Positions 1-8,718 of a DNA stretch of 64,000 bases are shown one piece after another. The stretch comes from Phocaeicola sp. (GTDB lineage Bacteria > Bacteroidota > Bacteroidia > Bacteroidales > Bacteroidaceae). Positions within the stretch are counted from its first letter, which is position 1; every line of letters begins with the position of its first letter. The notes beneath the pieces were generated by a model. The model saw only the letters and a list, made by a program, of their open reading frames with translations. It made no database searches and was not told the origin of the DNA. The translations under genes were made by a program, and so were the position numbers. Where the stretch lies: NCBI GenBank assembly GCA_020026175.1, contig JAHHQV010000002.1, positions 54,165-118,164 of the forward strand, read 5' to 3'.

Positions 1-791
1 GTATCGTAGGTATAACAATGCCAGGATTTGGAACTACCGACAGGACTTACAACAATGCTCTTACCCTTATGAGTTCTCTTCAGGTGACTACAAAGGAGAT
101 AAGTATAAAGGATGCTTGTATTCAACATTTCAAGGATATAGAACACGACATGTCAATACATGATGTGACATATGAAAATGGACAGGCGCGTGAAAGAACA
201 CAGATTCTTATGGATTATGCCAATAAGATAGGAGGTCTGGTGATAGGTACTGGTGATTTGTCGGAATTGGCTTTAGGATGGGCTACATACAATGGTGACC
301 ATATGTCAATGTATGGAGTAAACGGAAGTATACCTAAGACATTAGTAAAATATCTGGTAAATTGGGTGGCTCAGACAGGGGTGGACATAATGTCGCGCAA
401 TACTTTGCTTGATATTATAGATACTCCGATAAGTCCTGAACTTATACCTGCAGACGAAAATGGAAATATCAAGCAGAAAACCGAAGACCTTGTGGGACCA
501 TACGAATTGCATGATTTCTTTCTCTATTATTTCCTTCGTTTTGGGTTCCGTCCTGCCAAGATATTCTATTTGGCAGAGATTGCATTTCGCGGAGTGTACG
601 ATAGTACTACAATAAAGAAATGGCTTACAAATTTCTGTCGCCGTTTCTTCAATCAGCAGTTTAAACGTTCATGTTTGCCTGATGGTCCAAAGGTTGGTTC
701 AGTTTCGTTAAGCCCAAGAGGGGACTGGCGTATGCCTAGCGATGCGTGTTCAACATTGTGGCTAAAGGAATGTGAAGAATTAATGGCATAA
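1..791 (+). CDS. nadE: NAD(+) synthetase, C-terminal part (5' end outside window)
   Basis: The reading frame is already open at the window edge, so only the C-terminal ~260 residues are present; an internal Met at 18 is not the real start. This is the ammonia-ligase (PP-loop ATPase) domain of the glutamine-dependent enzyme, which converts deamido-NAD to NAD in the cytoplasm. Visible signatures are [10 protein letters not shown] near the start, the [12 protein letters not shown] stretch and the [15 protein letters not shown] segment, all typical of the long fused NadE (about 640 residues). The N-terminal glutaminase domain would lie to the left. A bidirectional hairpin follows directly. Family assignment is strong; the N-terminal half cannot be checked here. 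Confidence 0.93.
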   Translation, partial: IVGITMPGFGTTDRTYNNALTLMSSLQVTTKEISIKDACIQHFKDIEHDMSIHDVTYENGQARERTQILMDYANKIGGLVIGTGDLSELALGWATYNGDHMSMYGVNGSIPKTLVKYLVNWVAQTGVDIMSRNTLLDIIDTPISPELIPADENGNIKQKTEDLVGPYELHDFFLYYFLRFGFRPAKIFYLAEIAFRGVYDSTTIKKWLTNFCRRFFNQQFKRSCLPDGPKVGSVSLSPRGDWRMPSDACSTLWLKECEELMA

Positions 792-803
792 TAAAAAGAA
801 AGT

Positions 804-855
804 AAGTCTGTCAGTTGTATTATTGTAATTGGGGATTATACAAACTGACAGACTT
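804..855. terminator. Bidirectional hairpin between nadE and the Rpn-type nuclease gene
   Basis: An arm starting AAGTCTGTCAGTT (from 804) pairs with AACTGACAGACTT (843-855). It sits between two convergent genes. The minus-strand side runs into a T-rich stretch, so it probably ends the nuclease transcript and may also serve nadE. Confidence 0.7.
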
Positions 856-861
856 AATTGT

Positions 862-1743
862 TTAAAGTGAATTAATGTCTTCAATGGATAGATTCGTATT
901 TTCTGCAATAATGTTTACAGGAATGCCCGATTCCTTGAATTTTCTAGCCAATTCAAGTTTTTCCTTTTTTCTACCCTCTTCGATACCTTCTGCTCTTCCT
1001 TCCTCTCTTCCTTCTAATTTGGCTGTATCAAGAACATCATTCTGAATCATTATTGCATTGATATGCTCGTCATAAGTGTGTCTTTCAGCTGGCGACATAT
1101 TATAATATTTAAGTCTCTCTCTTGCTTCGGTTAGTCCTGGAGCGGTTGTCTCTGCATTAATTTCACCGTTTTTAAGATAGGAAATCCATTCTTCGAGCGG
1201 TGTCTTTGCTATTTTATTAAATTCATTTACGCGTATAAGATAATATTCAGGAAAAACTTCTCTTGGCATTTTTCTTATAATTGCACCTTCCTCCTTTGCC
1301 GAAACAGATAATTCGTCACCTGTATGTACACCTACAAAATTGGTTATGCCATGGTATAGATAATCGTCTCCCTTGCCAATGTCAAAGTAGAGTATACTGA
1401 TAGAGTATACCTTCTTTACTTCCGAATAAGATTTTCCTAAAGAAATATGTTCGGTTATTGCTTTTGACGCACCATAAAGAACCCTTTCCAGATAGTATAG
1501 CTCTCTGGTATTTTGTATTTCAACAATTATGATATCTCCTTTTTCATCTTTTGCCTTTATATCTACACGATTGAATTTGTCGTCATAATCTGTCTGATTT
1601 GATTCGCTTTCAAGAATTTCTATGATTTTTACTTTTCTTTCTAGAAGAACAGTAATAAGTCCTTCAAGCACAACAAAATTTGCTTTGTCTCTGAGCATAC
1701 GTTTCATGGCCCAGTCAAAACGAATATATTTGTCTTTTTCCAT
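862..1743 (-). CDS. Rpn-family (PD-(D/E)XK) nuclease/transposase-like protein
   Basis: Member of the Rpn/PDDEXK transposase-like family that is abundant in Bacteroides. E. coli RpnA relatives are DNA endonucleases that stimulate recA-independent recombination. The start at 1743 gives the usual family N-terminus MEKDKYIRFDWAMKRMLRDK; an upstream in-frame ATG at 1773 would add ten untypical residues. The catalytic core is visible as NRVDIKAKD followed by IIIVEIQN, that is the D...ExQ pattern of PD-(D/E)XK enzymes. Near the C-terminus is a charged run with repeated EGREEGRAEG-type steps, also a family hallmark, then a short helical tail. The gene stands alone. It is often annotated as a transposase, but no inverted repeats or target duplication are visible, so it is better read as a stand-alone nuclease. 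Confidence 0.85.
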   Translation of the reverse strand: MEKDKYIRFDWAMKRMLRDKANFVVLEGLITVLLERKVKIIEILESESNQTDYDDKFNRVDIKAKDEKGDIIIVEIQNTRELYYLERVLYGASKAITEHISLGKSYSEVKKVYSISILYFDIGKGDDYLYHGITNFVGVHTGDELSVSAKEEGAIIRKMPREVFPEYYLIRVNEFNKIAKTPLEEWISYLKNGEINAETTAPGLTEARERLKYYNMSPAERHTYDEHINAIMIQNDVLDTAKLEGREEGRAEGIEEGRKKEKLELARKFKESGIPVNIIAENTNLSIEDINSL

Positions 1744-1913
1744 AACTTGTTGTTTTATAATTGGATATGGCAAATATAAACAGAAGTAATGAATAAATGA
1801 TATAATTGTAGGAATAAATTATTATTTGATTGTAAATTCACATTCAATTGTATGGTGTGAATAGATTTTCATGATGTTGGTAGAGATGGACGATAAAATA
1901 ATATATGATTTTA

Positions 1914-1945
1914 TTTGGTTTATAAAATAAACTTGTTTATATTTG
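1914..1945 (+). promoter_or_regulatory. Promoter with a palindromic operator filling the -33/-7 spacer
   Basis: TTTG (1914-1917) and TATATTTG (1938-1945) form a Bacteroidetes-type promoter with a 20-nt spacer for the operon starting at 2056. The spacer begins with the 15-bp dyad GTTTATAAAATAAAC (1918-1932), that is GTTTAT-N3-ATAAAC. A protein bound there would lie directly over the promoter. The same site recurs at 1998-2012 in the leader. The encoded winged-helix protein (2667-2954) is the obvious candidate ligand; that link is inference. Confidence 0.7.
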
Positions 1946-1946
1946 C

Positions 1947-1985
1947 AATAAAAGTAAGAGAGAAGCGCGCCTCCTTACTTTTATT
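1947..1985 (+). other. Hairpin in the 5' leader of the membrane protein/regulator operon
   Basis: AATAAAAGTAAG (1947-1958) and CTTACTTTTATT (1974-1985) are perfect 12-bp arms around a 15-nt loop containing GCGCGC. It lies at the expected transcription start and between the two operator copies. It could be an extra binding site, an mRNA 5' stabiliser or an attenuator. The sequence does not decide between these. Confidence 0.6.
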
Positions 1986-1997
1986 TTTAAGTTTATG

Positions 1998-2012
1998 GTT
2001 TATTTTATAAAC
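1998..2012 (+). promoter_or_regulatory. Second copy of the GTTTAT-N3-ATAAAC operator
   Basis: GTTTATTTTATAAAC is the exact reverse complement of the 1918-1932 site; including one flanking G/C the match is 16 bp. The copies are 80 bp apart centre to centre, about 7.6 helical turns, so they are not exactly in phase but are close enough for looping. The site lies about 45 nt inside the leader, 44 nt before the ATG of the first gene. Confidence 0.6.
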
Positions 2013-2055
2013 CACTTTGAAGACTGATGTTTAACAATGAAATTTAATTAGCGGT

Positions 2056-2670
2056 ATGGAAGAAAAGAAATTATCTGAAAGAGAAAGTCTGGAACTAATA
2101 TCTAAAATGATTAGTTCTACTCGCAAACGCCTTGAGGTAGGTAGTGGAAATCAATATTTATATTGGGGGTATTTCACATCGATTTTGTCACTAGCCATAT
2201 ATTTGCTTGTTTACTTTACGCATAATAGTATTTGGAATCTCGGATGGTTCTTGATGTTTGCATTTTGGGGATTGATGATATTTAAGAATAAAGGCAGGAA
2301 CAAGGACGTTGTTACATATTCAGACAAAGTGCTGTCACAAGTGTGGATGGTTATCGGATGGATGTTTGTTGTAACAGTATCTGTAATAGCATTTTTATCA
2401 TACAGAAATGGTTATCCTTGCTGGATATTGATGCTGCCTCTGTCGTTGATGTATTGTGGAATTGGTTCATCCATTACAGGAGTGATAATACGTGAGCCTG
2501 TTGCAGCCTATACTCCATTGATTGCTTTTGCATTTGCTGTTTATATGCTTGTCTCGTATTTTCTTACCAGGCTGGTATTATTAGACTGGTATCTGTATTA
2601 TGCAATATCTTTTGTGGTTATGATGGTTATACCTGGGCATATAATAAACAGAAAGGCAAAGCAGATATGA
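2056..2670 (+). CDS. Small multi-span membrane protein of unknown function
   Basis: 204 residues. After a charged N-terminus (MEEKKLSERESLELISKMI) come about six hydrophobic segments, around residues 38-55, 58-75, 92-112, 120-142, 148-168 and 175-195, with a short basic tail. There is no recognisable catalytic motif. It is translationally coupled to the following winged-helix gene (ATGA overlap at 2667-2670), a pairing common in Bacteroidales where a small regulator is co-transcribed with an integral membrane protein. The promoter carries two copies of a palindromic operator, so expression is probably controlled by its own downstream partner. The function is unknown; a sensor/anti-regulator or a stress-induced membrane protein are both possible. 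Confidence 0.75.
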   Translation: MEEKKLSERESLELISKMISSTRKRLEVGSGNQYLYWGYFTSILSLAIYLLVYFTHNSIWNLGWFLMFAFWGLMIFKNKGRNKDVVTYSDKVLSQVWMVIGWMFVVTVSVIAFLSYRNGYPCWILMLPLSLMYCGIGSSITGVIIREPVAAYTPLIAFAFAVYMLVSYFLTRLVLLDWYLYYAISFVVMMVIPGHIINRKAKQI

Positions 2671-2954
2671 TGAAAGAACTTAATCCGTTGTTACATTCAC
2701 AACTCCGTCTTTCTGTAATGTCCATTTTGCTTTCTGTAGAAGAAGCCGAGTTTGTATATCTGAAAGAAAAGACAAAGTCAACAGCTGGCAATCTAAGTAT
2801 ACAGTTGGACAAACTTTCAGAGGCGGGATATATAGAAATAGAGAAAAGGTTTGTTGGTAAGATGCCGCGTACTGTGTGTCGTATGACAGAAACTGGTAGG
2901 GGGGCCATGATAGAGTATGTGGAAGCCTTAAAAGGTTATTTTGCCGATTTATAG
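2667..2954 (+). CDS. Winged-helix DNA-binding regulator (HTH_34/MarR-like)
   Basis: 95 residues, essentially one winged-helix domain. The pattern LNPLLHSQLRLSVMSILLS, then SVEEAEFVYLKEKTKSTAGNL (recognition region), then LSEAGYIEIEKRF..KMPRT (wing) and MTETGRGAM matches the stand-alone winged-helix family PF13601, whose members resemble MarR/ArsR repressors. It overlaps the preceding membrane-protein gene by 4 nt (ATGA), so the two are made together. Two palindromic 15-bp sites at the operon promoter are probable targets for a dimer and suggest autorepression; that is inferred from position only. There is no cysteine cluster or ligand domain that would reveal a signal. Confidence 0.85.
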   Translation: MMKELNPLLHSQLRLSVMSILLSVEEAEFVYLKEKTKSTAGNLSIQLDKLSEAGYIEIEKRFVGKMPRTVCRMTETGRGAMIEYVEALKGYFADL

Positions 2955-2970
2955 AATGTCTGTAAAATTT

Positions 2971-3014
2971 AAGGCGATAAACATGCTGTTCATGACAAGC
3001 TTGTTTACCGCCTT
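2971..3014. terminator. Hairpin between convergent genes
   Basis: AAGGCG at 2971 pairs with CGCCTT ending at 3014, extended inside by TAAACA/TGTTTA. It lies between the winged-helix gene and the convergent acyltransferase gene. The plus side is followed by a modest T-rich stretch. Confidence 0.55.
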
Positions 3015-3089
3015 TATTCCTATTCAGACTTTCTATTCTGGGTTGAAAAGAATCGACATTCCATATTAGGTATATGCTTATTCTGGATG

Positions 3090-3644
3090 TCACACTTCTC
3101 CGATGTCGAACTTCTCAGGATGTTTGCCTTTGAAGTCTTTGAAGTACAGCTTTATTTCGCGCATGTCTTTTTCAAGATCTCCGGTAGGAGTGACAACTTT
3201 ATTGGCATAGATACATTTTTTGCTGTAGTCTATACCTATTAGCACTATAGGAATGTTTGCCCCGTTTGCTATATGGTAGAATCCTTTCTTCCAATTAGGG
3301 TTTGCCGAGCGTGTTCCTTCGGGAGTGATGGCAAGATGAAACTTGCTGCTGTTTTTGGCCATTGAAATTACCTGTTCCACCATTGACGTACGTTTGCTCC
3401 TGTTTACAGGTATTCCTCCCATCCATCTGAACAAATATCCTAAAGGAAAGAAGAACCAGTCTTTTTTCATAAGAAAGCCAGACTCTCTGCCTATAGCACC
3501 TATAAACAGTTTACCTATAAACAAGTCCCAATTAGTAGTGTGTGGGGCAGCACATATTATGCATTTGTCATAATCCGGGACATTGACTTCGGCTTTCCAT
3601 CCCAGCAGTTTGAAGTATATGAAACTGAACAATGTCTTTTTCAT
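3090..3644 (-). CDS. 1-acyl-sn-glycerol-3-phosphate acyltransferase-like protein
   Basis: 184 residues with the PlsC-type acyltransferase signature. Motif I is HTTNWD near residue 35 (HX4D, catalytic His and Asp), a central basic/glycine region reads RWMGGIPVNRSKR, and motif III is PEGTRS near residue 108, which binds the phosphate of the acceptor. It is shorter than housekeeping PlsC (about 240 residues) and resembles the small glycerol acyltransferases common in Bacteroidetes, so substrates other than lysophosphatidate are possible. It lies 8 nt downstream of a 93-residue hypothetical gene on the same strand, so the two are probably co-transcribed. Likely a membrane-surface lipid-modifying enzyme. 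Confidence 0.87.
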   Translation of the reverse strand: MKKTLFSFIYFKLLGWKAEVNVPDYDKCIICAAPHTTNWDLFIGKLFIGAIGRESGFLMKKDWFFFPLGYLFRWMGGIPVNRSKRTSMVEQVISMAKNSSKFHLAITPEGTRSANPNWKKGFYHIANGANIPIVLIGIDYSKKCIYANKVVTPTGDLEKDMREIKLYFKDFKGKHPEKFDIGEV

Positions 3645-3652
3645 CTCTTTTT

Positions 3653-3934
3653 CTATATCAGGGATGATTTTTTATCGTTCAGCTTATTGAATATTTCTTC
3701 AAGCCCTGAGTTGAAATCTGATTTTAGTTTCTTGTAGAATCCTTTTACGTTTCCTGGTTCTGTGTGGCTGATGCGGCTGATGATGTCAGAACGTAGACTT
3801 GCCACTTCTGCCACTAGTTCGTTTAGTGAATCGTGTTTTGCACTGTCAGCGTTCATGACTTCTATCATACAAAAGCTTGCCATGATGTCAGCGATATAGT
3901 TCACGTTTTTCTTTAAATCTCTTCTTTTAGCCAT
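3653..3934 (-). CDS. Conserved hypothetical small helical protein
   Basis: 93 residues, no signal peptide and no membrane segment. It starts MAKRRDLKKNVNYIADIM and is predicted to be largely alpha-helical, with charged amphipathic stretches near the C-terminus (FNSGLEEIFNKLNDKK). No motif is recognised. The gene lies 8 nt upstream of the acyltransferase gene in the same direction, so it is probably the first gene of a two-gene unit. I know similar short proteins in this position in Bacteroides genomes but no function for them. Confidence 0.6.
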   Translation of the reverse strand: MAKRRDLKKNVNYIADIMASFCMIEVMNADSAKHDSLNELVAEVASLRSDIISRISHTEPGNVKGFYKKLKSDFNSGLEEIFNKLNDKKSSLI

Positions 3935-4145
3935 AATTCAATCAAGTTTATATTAATGAATAAATAGTTATTTTGCGTAAAGATAGTGTTTTTATTGGAA
4001 TGTTTGTGCTTTTTTGTCTATTATTCTATCTGTTAGTCTTTTTTTTAATCAGAGGTTTTCATATTTCCGAAAAAAAAACGAAATTTGCACAGAATATGTA
4101 TAAAATAAGTATATATCGGGCCATGTGTCAATACGCTTGTTTTAG

Positions 4146-4211
4146 AGCGACCAGTCGTTTTGTGTAAAGCGACCAGTCGTTTTCATTAAAACGCTTAGTC
4201 GTTCTTGTTGA
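4146..4211. repeat. 22-bp-period array A (three units) upstream of pfp
   Basis: Units start at 4146, 4168 and 4190, each 22 bp. The first two share AGCGACCAGTCGTTTT; the third is AACGCTTAGTCGTTC. The core CGAC-N2-GTCG is a dyad, and the third unit resembles the reverse complement of the others. A degenerate half unit (ACGCTTGTTTTA) precedes at 4133. The array lies in the 352-bp divergent gap 3935-4286; the rest of that gap is AT-rich with no convincing gene. Similar arrays occur at 29957 and 46471. Confidence 0.75.
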
Positions 4212-4286
4212 AATCTATGGCTATAGTTTTTATTGCATATTCATTTGGATGCTATATACCATTTAATATAAATAAATATTAGAATT

Positions 4287-5930
4287 ATGACAAAAAGTGC
4301 ATTACAAATTGCAAGAGCTGCTTATCAGCCAAAATTGCCAAAAGCTTTGACAGGTGTAGTTGCTGTTAAGGAAGGAGAACCTACTCAGTCTGTAGCCGAT
4401 CAGGAAGCTATCGAAAAATTGTTTCCTAACACATACGGTATGCCTTTGATCCAGTTCGTAGAAGGACAGGCTCAGAATGTTGCCGAAATGAATGTTGGTG
4501 TAATCTTGTCTGGTGGTCAGGCTCCTGGCGGTCACAATGTAATTTCTGGTCTTTTCGACGGTATCAAGAAACTTAATCCTAACAACAAGTTGTACGGATT
4601 TATCCTTGGTCCTGGTGGTTTGGTTGACCACAACTATAAAGAACTGACTGCTGACATCATCGATGAATACCGTAACACTGGTGGTTTTGATATTATCGGT
4701 TCTGGTCGTACAAAACTTGAAAAAGAAGAACAGTTCGAAAAAGGTTACGAAATCTTGAAAGAACTTGGCATCAAGGCTTTGGTTATAATCGGTGGTGACG
4801 ACTCAAACACTAATGCTTGCGTATTGGCAGAATACTATGCTGCAAAGAACTATGGCATACAGGTTATCGGTTGTCCTAAGACTATCGACGGTGACTTGAA
4901 GAACGAAATGATTGAAACTTCTTTCGGTTTCGATACTGCTTGTAAGACATACTCGGAAGTTATCGGTAACATTGAGCGTGACTGTAACTCTGCACGTAAA
5001 TACTGGCACTTCATCAAATTGATGGGACGTTCTGCTTCTCATATCGCTCTTGAATGTGCTCTTCAGACTCAGCCTAACATCTGTATCATTTCTGAAGAAG
5101 TTGAAGCTAACAACATGTCTCTTGACGATGTAGTGACTTATATTGCTAAGGCTGTAGCCGATCGTGCTGCTGCCGGAAACAACTTCGGTACTGTTCTTAT
5201 ACCAGAAGGTCTTATCGAATTTATCCCTGCTATGAAGGGTCTTATCGCTGAACTTAATGATTTCCTTGCTGCCAACAGCGAAGAATTCAGCAGCATCGAG
5301 GCTAACAAGCAGCGTGAATATATTATCAGCAAACTTTCTGCTGAAAACTCTGCTATATATGCATCTCTTCCAGAAGGTGTAGCTCGTCAGTTGTCACTTG
5401 ACCGTGACCCACACGGAAATGTACAGGTTTCTCTTATCGAAACTGAAAAGCTTCTTTCTGAAATGGTTGGCAAGAAACTTGCAGCTTGGAAGGCTGAAGG
5501 CAAGTATGTAGGTAAGTTCTCTGCTCAGCACCACTTCTTCGGTTACGAAGGACGTTGCGCTGCTCCATCTAACTTTGATGCAGACTACTGCTACTCTCTT
5601 GGATACACAGCTTCATTGCTTATCGCTAGCGGAAAGACTGGATACATGTCATCTGTACGCAATACTACTGCTCCTGCTGCTGAATGGATTGCAGGTGGTG
5701 TGCCTATCACTATGATGATGAACATGGAACGTCGTCACGGCGAAATGAAACCAGTTATACAGAAGGCTCTTGTTAAACTTGACGGTGCACCATTCAAGAA
5801 GTTTGCTGCAAACCGTGAAGCTTGGGCTAAGGAAACTGCTTATGTTTATCCAGGTCCTATCCAGTACTTCGGTCCATCTGAAGTTTGTGACGAACCAACA
5901 AAGACTTTGCAGTTGGAACAGGCTAAATAA
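4287..5930 (+). CDS. pfp: Diphosphate--fructose-6-phosphate 1-phosphotransferase
   Basis: 547 residues, the long form of PPi-dependent phosphofructokinase used by Bacteroides. It reversibly makes fructose 1,6-bisphosphate from fructose 6-phosphate using pyrophosphate instead of ATP, in cytoplasmic glycolysis. Seen in the sequence: the nucleotide/PPi loop region [11 protein letters not shown] (about residue 73), [11 protein letters not shown] (about 167) with the second Asp that blocks ATP use, and the active-site segment [10 protein letters not shown] (about 197) with catalytic Asp, then [14 protein letters not shown]. The gene is monocistronic, with a strong terminator at 5969-6018 and a repeat array in its upstream region. 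Codon choice is strongly biased to a few codons (GGT, CTT, GAA), consistent with high expression. Confidence 0.95.
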   Translation: MTKSALQIARAAYQPKLPKALTGVVAVKEGEPTQSVADQEAIEKLFPNTYGMPLIQFVEGQAQNVAEMNVGVILSGGQAPGGHNVISGLFDGIKKLNPNNKLYGFILGPGGLVDHNYKELTADIIDEYRNTGGFDIIGSGRTKLEKEEQFEKGYEILKELGIKALVIIGGDDSNTNACVLAEYYAAKNYGIQVIGCPKTIDGDLKNEMIETSFGFDTACKTYSEVIGNIERDCNSARKYWHFIKLMGRSASHIALECALQTQPNICIISEEVEANNMSLDDVVTYIAKAVADRAAAGNNFGTVLIPEGLIEFIPAMKGLIAELNDFLAANSEEFSSIEANKQREYIISKLSAENSAIYASLPEGVARQLSLDRDPHGNVQVSLIETEKLLSEMVGKKLAAWKAEGKYVGKFSAQHHFFGYEGRCAAPSNFDADYCYSLGYTASLLIASGKTGYMSSVRNTTAPAAEWIAGGVPITMMMNMERRHGEMKPVIQKALVKLDGAPFKKFAANREAWAKETAYVYPGPIQYFGPSEVCDEPTKTLQLEQAK

Positions 5931-5968
5931 TATTCCTCAAGGGAAATTATTATATTGAAAAAATAGTG

Positions 5969-6018
5969 AAAGTCACCACGGCAAAGCCATATATGTGCTA
6001 CTGTGGTGACTTTTTTTG
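5969..6018 (+). terminator. Rho-independent terminator of pfp
   Basis: The arms AGTCACCAC (from 5971) and GTGGTGACT (6003-6011) are followed by a run of seven T. It lies 40 nt after the pfp stop. The rest of the gap to 6151 shows only AT-rich sequence. Confidence 0.85.
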
Positions 6019-6151
6019 ACATTTCAGTTCTTGGATATTTTTTATCTTCCTTTTAATTGTCATATAGGATAGGTTTTACATTAATATTGTAGATGCGCTT
6101 TCTTGTGTAGTGTTTCCTGTGTGAATAAGTATATTTATAAATCAGCTTGAT

Positions 6152-7123
6152 ATGGTAAAACAACCGGCTCCTGAACCTGTAAAAAGAAAAACTCCTAAGA
6201 AGAACACTCCATCGGGAGGCAGAAAGAATTCTGCCGGAAGAGCATCGTCAAGAAAGGCTCCTTTGGATAATGTTTCTTGTAATGTAAGGTCTACAGGTGT
6301 AAAGAACAGAAAGAAAGTATCTTCGAAGAAGAAAGACGATGCTGTATTCAGACTTTCGGAAAGGGGGTATTACATTCTGATGGCTTTGGGGGCTATGGCG
6401 TTTGTTGTCTGTTTTTATTTTTTCTTTATACGTCCTTATTCTTATAGATGGAAGCCTTGTTATGGAATGAAGGCTTATGGCGTGTGTTTGCCTTATGGTT
6501 ACAATGTTCATGGTATAGACGTGTCGCATCATCAGGGAAACATAAACTGGACGGAACTGAAAAATGTACAGTTCGCTCATTTTCCTGTGAGATTTGTATT
6601 TATGAAAGCTACAGAAGGAGGAGATTTCAAGGACAAGGCTTTCGACTATAATTTCAAGGAAGCAGGAGACCGTCGCTTCATTCGTGGAGCGTATCATTTC
6701 TACAATCCTAATACAGATCCTGTGAGGCAGGCTGATTTCTTTATAGAAAATGTAAATCTTGTAACGGGAGACTTGCCTCCTGTACTTGATATAGAGAAAA
6801 GGCCAAAGGATGTGGACAAGATGAGAAGAGATCTTAAAATATGGCTCAACAGAATCGAGTCGCATTACAATGTAAAGCCAATATTGTATACGTCGTATAA
6901 GTTCAAGACAAAATATCTTAATGATTCTGTTTTTGACTCTTATCCGTACTGGATAGCTCATTATTATGTGGATTCTGTAAGGTATGACGGTCAGTGGAAA
7001 TTCTGGCAGCACACTGATGTAGGAACTTTACCAGGTATAAGGAAACAGGTAGATCTGAATGTATTCAATGGTACGATGACGGAACTTATGGAAATGACTC
7101 TAAAAGATAATGTACGGAAGTAG
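6152..7123 (+). CDS. Glycoside hydrolase family 25 lysozyme, membrane-anchored
   Basis: 323 residues. The first ~70 are strongly basic and Lys/Arg/Ser-rich (cytoplasmic), followed by one membrane span at about 73-93, which leaves the enzyme in the periplasm as a type II membrane protein. The GH25 domain runs from about 118 to the end: GIDVSHHQGN holds the conserved first-strand Asp, MKATEG follows, and PVLDIEKR carries the DxE catalytic pair; YTSYKFK and YWIAHYY are later family landmarks. GH25 enzymes cleave the beta-1,4 bond between MurNAc and GlcNAc. Because it is chromosomal and anchored, a cell-wall remodelling role is more likely than phage lysis. It stands alone, between pfp and an MFS carrier. 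Confidence 0.9.
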   Translation: MVKQPAPEPVKRKTPKKNTPSGGRKNSAGRASSRKAPLDNVSCNVRSTGVKNRKKVSSKKKDDAVFRLSERGYYILMALGAMAFVVCFYFFFIRPYSYRWKPCYGMKAYGVCLPYGYNVHGIDVSHHQGNINWTELKNVQFAHFPVRFVFMKATEGGDFKDKAFDYNFKEAGDRRFIRGAYHFYNPNTDPVRQADFFIENVNLVTGDLPPVLDIEKRPKDVDKMRRDLKIWLNRIESHYNVKPILYTSYKFKTKYLNDSVFDSYPYWIAHYYVDSVRYDGQWKFWQHTDVGTLPGIRKQVDLNVFNGTMTELMEMTLKDNVRK

Positions 7124-7242
7124 TGTGCCTTTCGGCATATACGGCACTTAGTTATTGCAGCCTTTGTTCTTGACTTGTTTTTTTTATTATCTTTACAAAC
7201 TGAAATAATTTAATTAATAACTTTAAAAACACTTTTTTGTTG

Positions 7243-8586
7243 ATGACAAAATTCTCTCGTGCGTTTTGGACTGCAAATATGTCCGAACTTTTTGAACGTA
7301 TGGCCTATTATGCCATCTTTATTGTAATTACACTTTACCTGTCGAACACATTAGGCTTTAATGACTTGGAGTCGAGCCTTATTTCTGGTCTGTTTTCCGG
7401 GGGGCTTTATTTCCTTCCTATGTTTACCGGTGCATTTGCCGATAAAATAGGTTATCGCAAGGCTATACTTATAGCATTTACATTTCTTACGATAGGTTAT
7501 CTTGGGTTAGGGCTTTTACCTGTAATGTTGGAATCTGCAGGACTTGTGGAATATGGTGAGAAAACTCGTTTTACTGGTCTGGAAACAAGCAGTTTGCGTA
7601 TGCTTATAGTTCCTGTGATGATTATTTTGGTGATAGGAGGTTCTTTTATAAAGTCCATCATATCAGCATCTGTTGCCCGCGAGACAACTTCTGAAACTAG
7701 AGCCAAGGGTTATTCCATCTTTTATATGATGGTGAATATAGGTGCGTTTACCGGCAAATGCTTTGTCGACCCTCTACGTTCCGTCATTGGTGATGAGGCT
7801 TATATATACATCAACTTCTTTTCTGCAGCCCTTTGTCTTGTAGCTTTGCTTACCATATTCTTTTTGTTTCATACTACCGACACGTCGGGTGAGGGTAAAA
7901 GTATGTCGGAGGTATTCAGAGGATTGACAAAAGTATTCACAAATGGTCGTCTTCTTGTACTTATACTTATAGTTACCGGGTTCTGGATGATTCAGCACCA
8001 GATGTATGCCACTATGCCTAAGTATGTCATTCGTATGGCTGGCGAAACAGCAAGACCGGGATGGATAGCCAATGTCAACCCTTTTGTAGTGGTGTTGCTT
8101 GTAAATGTAATAACCCAGTTTATGGCAAGAAGAAAGGCTCTTACTTCTATGGCTGTAGGTATGTTTCTCATTCCATTGTCGGCATTGATTATGGCATCGG
8201 GAAATATGTTTGATGGGGATATATTGGGTATGCATCCTATTACGGTGATGATGATAACAGGTATAGCAGTTCAGGCTTTGGCCGAATGTTTTATCTCCCC
8301 ACGATATATGGAGTTCTTTTCTCTTCAGGCTCCTAAAGGGGAGGAGGGACTTTATTTGGGCTTCAGCCATCTTCATTCATTCTTAGCTTCTATTTTAGGA
8401 TTCGGCTTGTCGGGTATTCTTCTTACAGCCTACTGTCCTGATCCTGCTTTATATGATAGTGTTGAGGCTTGGAAGTCGGATGCTGCAAATGCCCACTATA
8501 TATGGTATTGGTTTGCTGCAATAGGTGCAATATCTGCTGTAGCCCTTATCATATATTCTAAAGTGACATCGTCTAAGGAAGCATGA
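7243..8586 (+). CDS. MFS transporter, POT-like (probable peptide/small-solute carrier)
   Basis: 447 residues from ATG 7243; a TTG two codons upstream is less likely. Twelve or more hydrophobic spans are visible. The N-terminal part SRAFWTANMSELFERMAYYAIF resembles the ExxERxxYYG motif of proton-coupled oligopeptide transporters, and the loop after span 2 has the MFS-type GAFADKIGYRKAI sequence. The C-terminal part includes the QALAECFISP segment seen in POT-like proteins. The substrate is unknown; peptide uptake is an inference from the motif. It is monocistronic. A possible promoter (TTTG then TATCTTTA) lies at about 7160-7195, and a bidirectional terminator follows at 8621-8686. Confidence 0.82.
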   Translation: MTKFSRAFWTANMSELFERMAYYAIFIVITLYLSNTLGFNDLESSLISGLFSGGLYFLPMFTGAFADKIGYRKAILIAFTFLTIGYLGLGLLPVMLESAGLVEYGEKTRFTGLETSSLRMLIVPVMIILVIGGSFIKSIISASVARETTSETRAKGYSIFYMMVNIGAFTGKCFVDPLRSVIGDEAYIYINFFSAALCLVALLTIFFLFHTTDTSGEGKSMSEVFRGLTKVFTNGRLLVLILIVTGFWMIQHQMYATMPKYVIRMAGETARPGWIANVNPFVVVLLVNVITQFMARRKALTSMAVGMFLIPLSALIMASGNMFDGDILGMHPITVMMITGIAVQALAECFISPRYMEFFSLQAPKGEEGLYLGFSHLHSFLASILGFGLSGILLTAYCPDPALYDSVEAWKSDAANAHYIWYWFAAIGAISAVALIIYSKVTSSKEA

Positions 8587-8620
8587 TTTTATGCTTTGTA
8601 AGTAGATTATATAAATAAAA

Positions 8621-8686
8621 AAAACATACCGTTTGATTAATATTTGCCGTATGTAGGGCTGATATTGATCGGACGGTATGTTTTTT
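8621..8686. terminator. Bidirectional terminator between MFS and EamA genes
   Basis: The arms AAAACATACCGT (8621-8632) and ACGGTATGTTTT (8673-8684) are flanked by A and T runs on both strands. It lies between convergent genes. Confidence 0.8.
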
Positions 8687-8718
8687 ATATATCGGTTTCT
8701 TATATTTTATACAGTTTC

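Noticed and set aside
862..1743. Rpn-type gene as part of an insertion sequence
   Set aside because: No terminal inverted repeats, target duplication or second transposase is visible around it. The family is mostly stand-alone nucleases.
3973..4167. 64-codon hydrophobic open frame in the pfp upstream gap
   Set aside because: Starts with TTG and ends inside the repeat array; hydrophobicity follows from T-rich DNA. No support as a gene.
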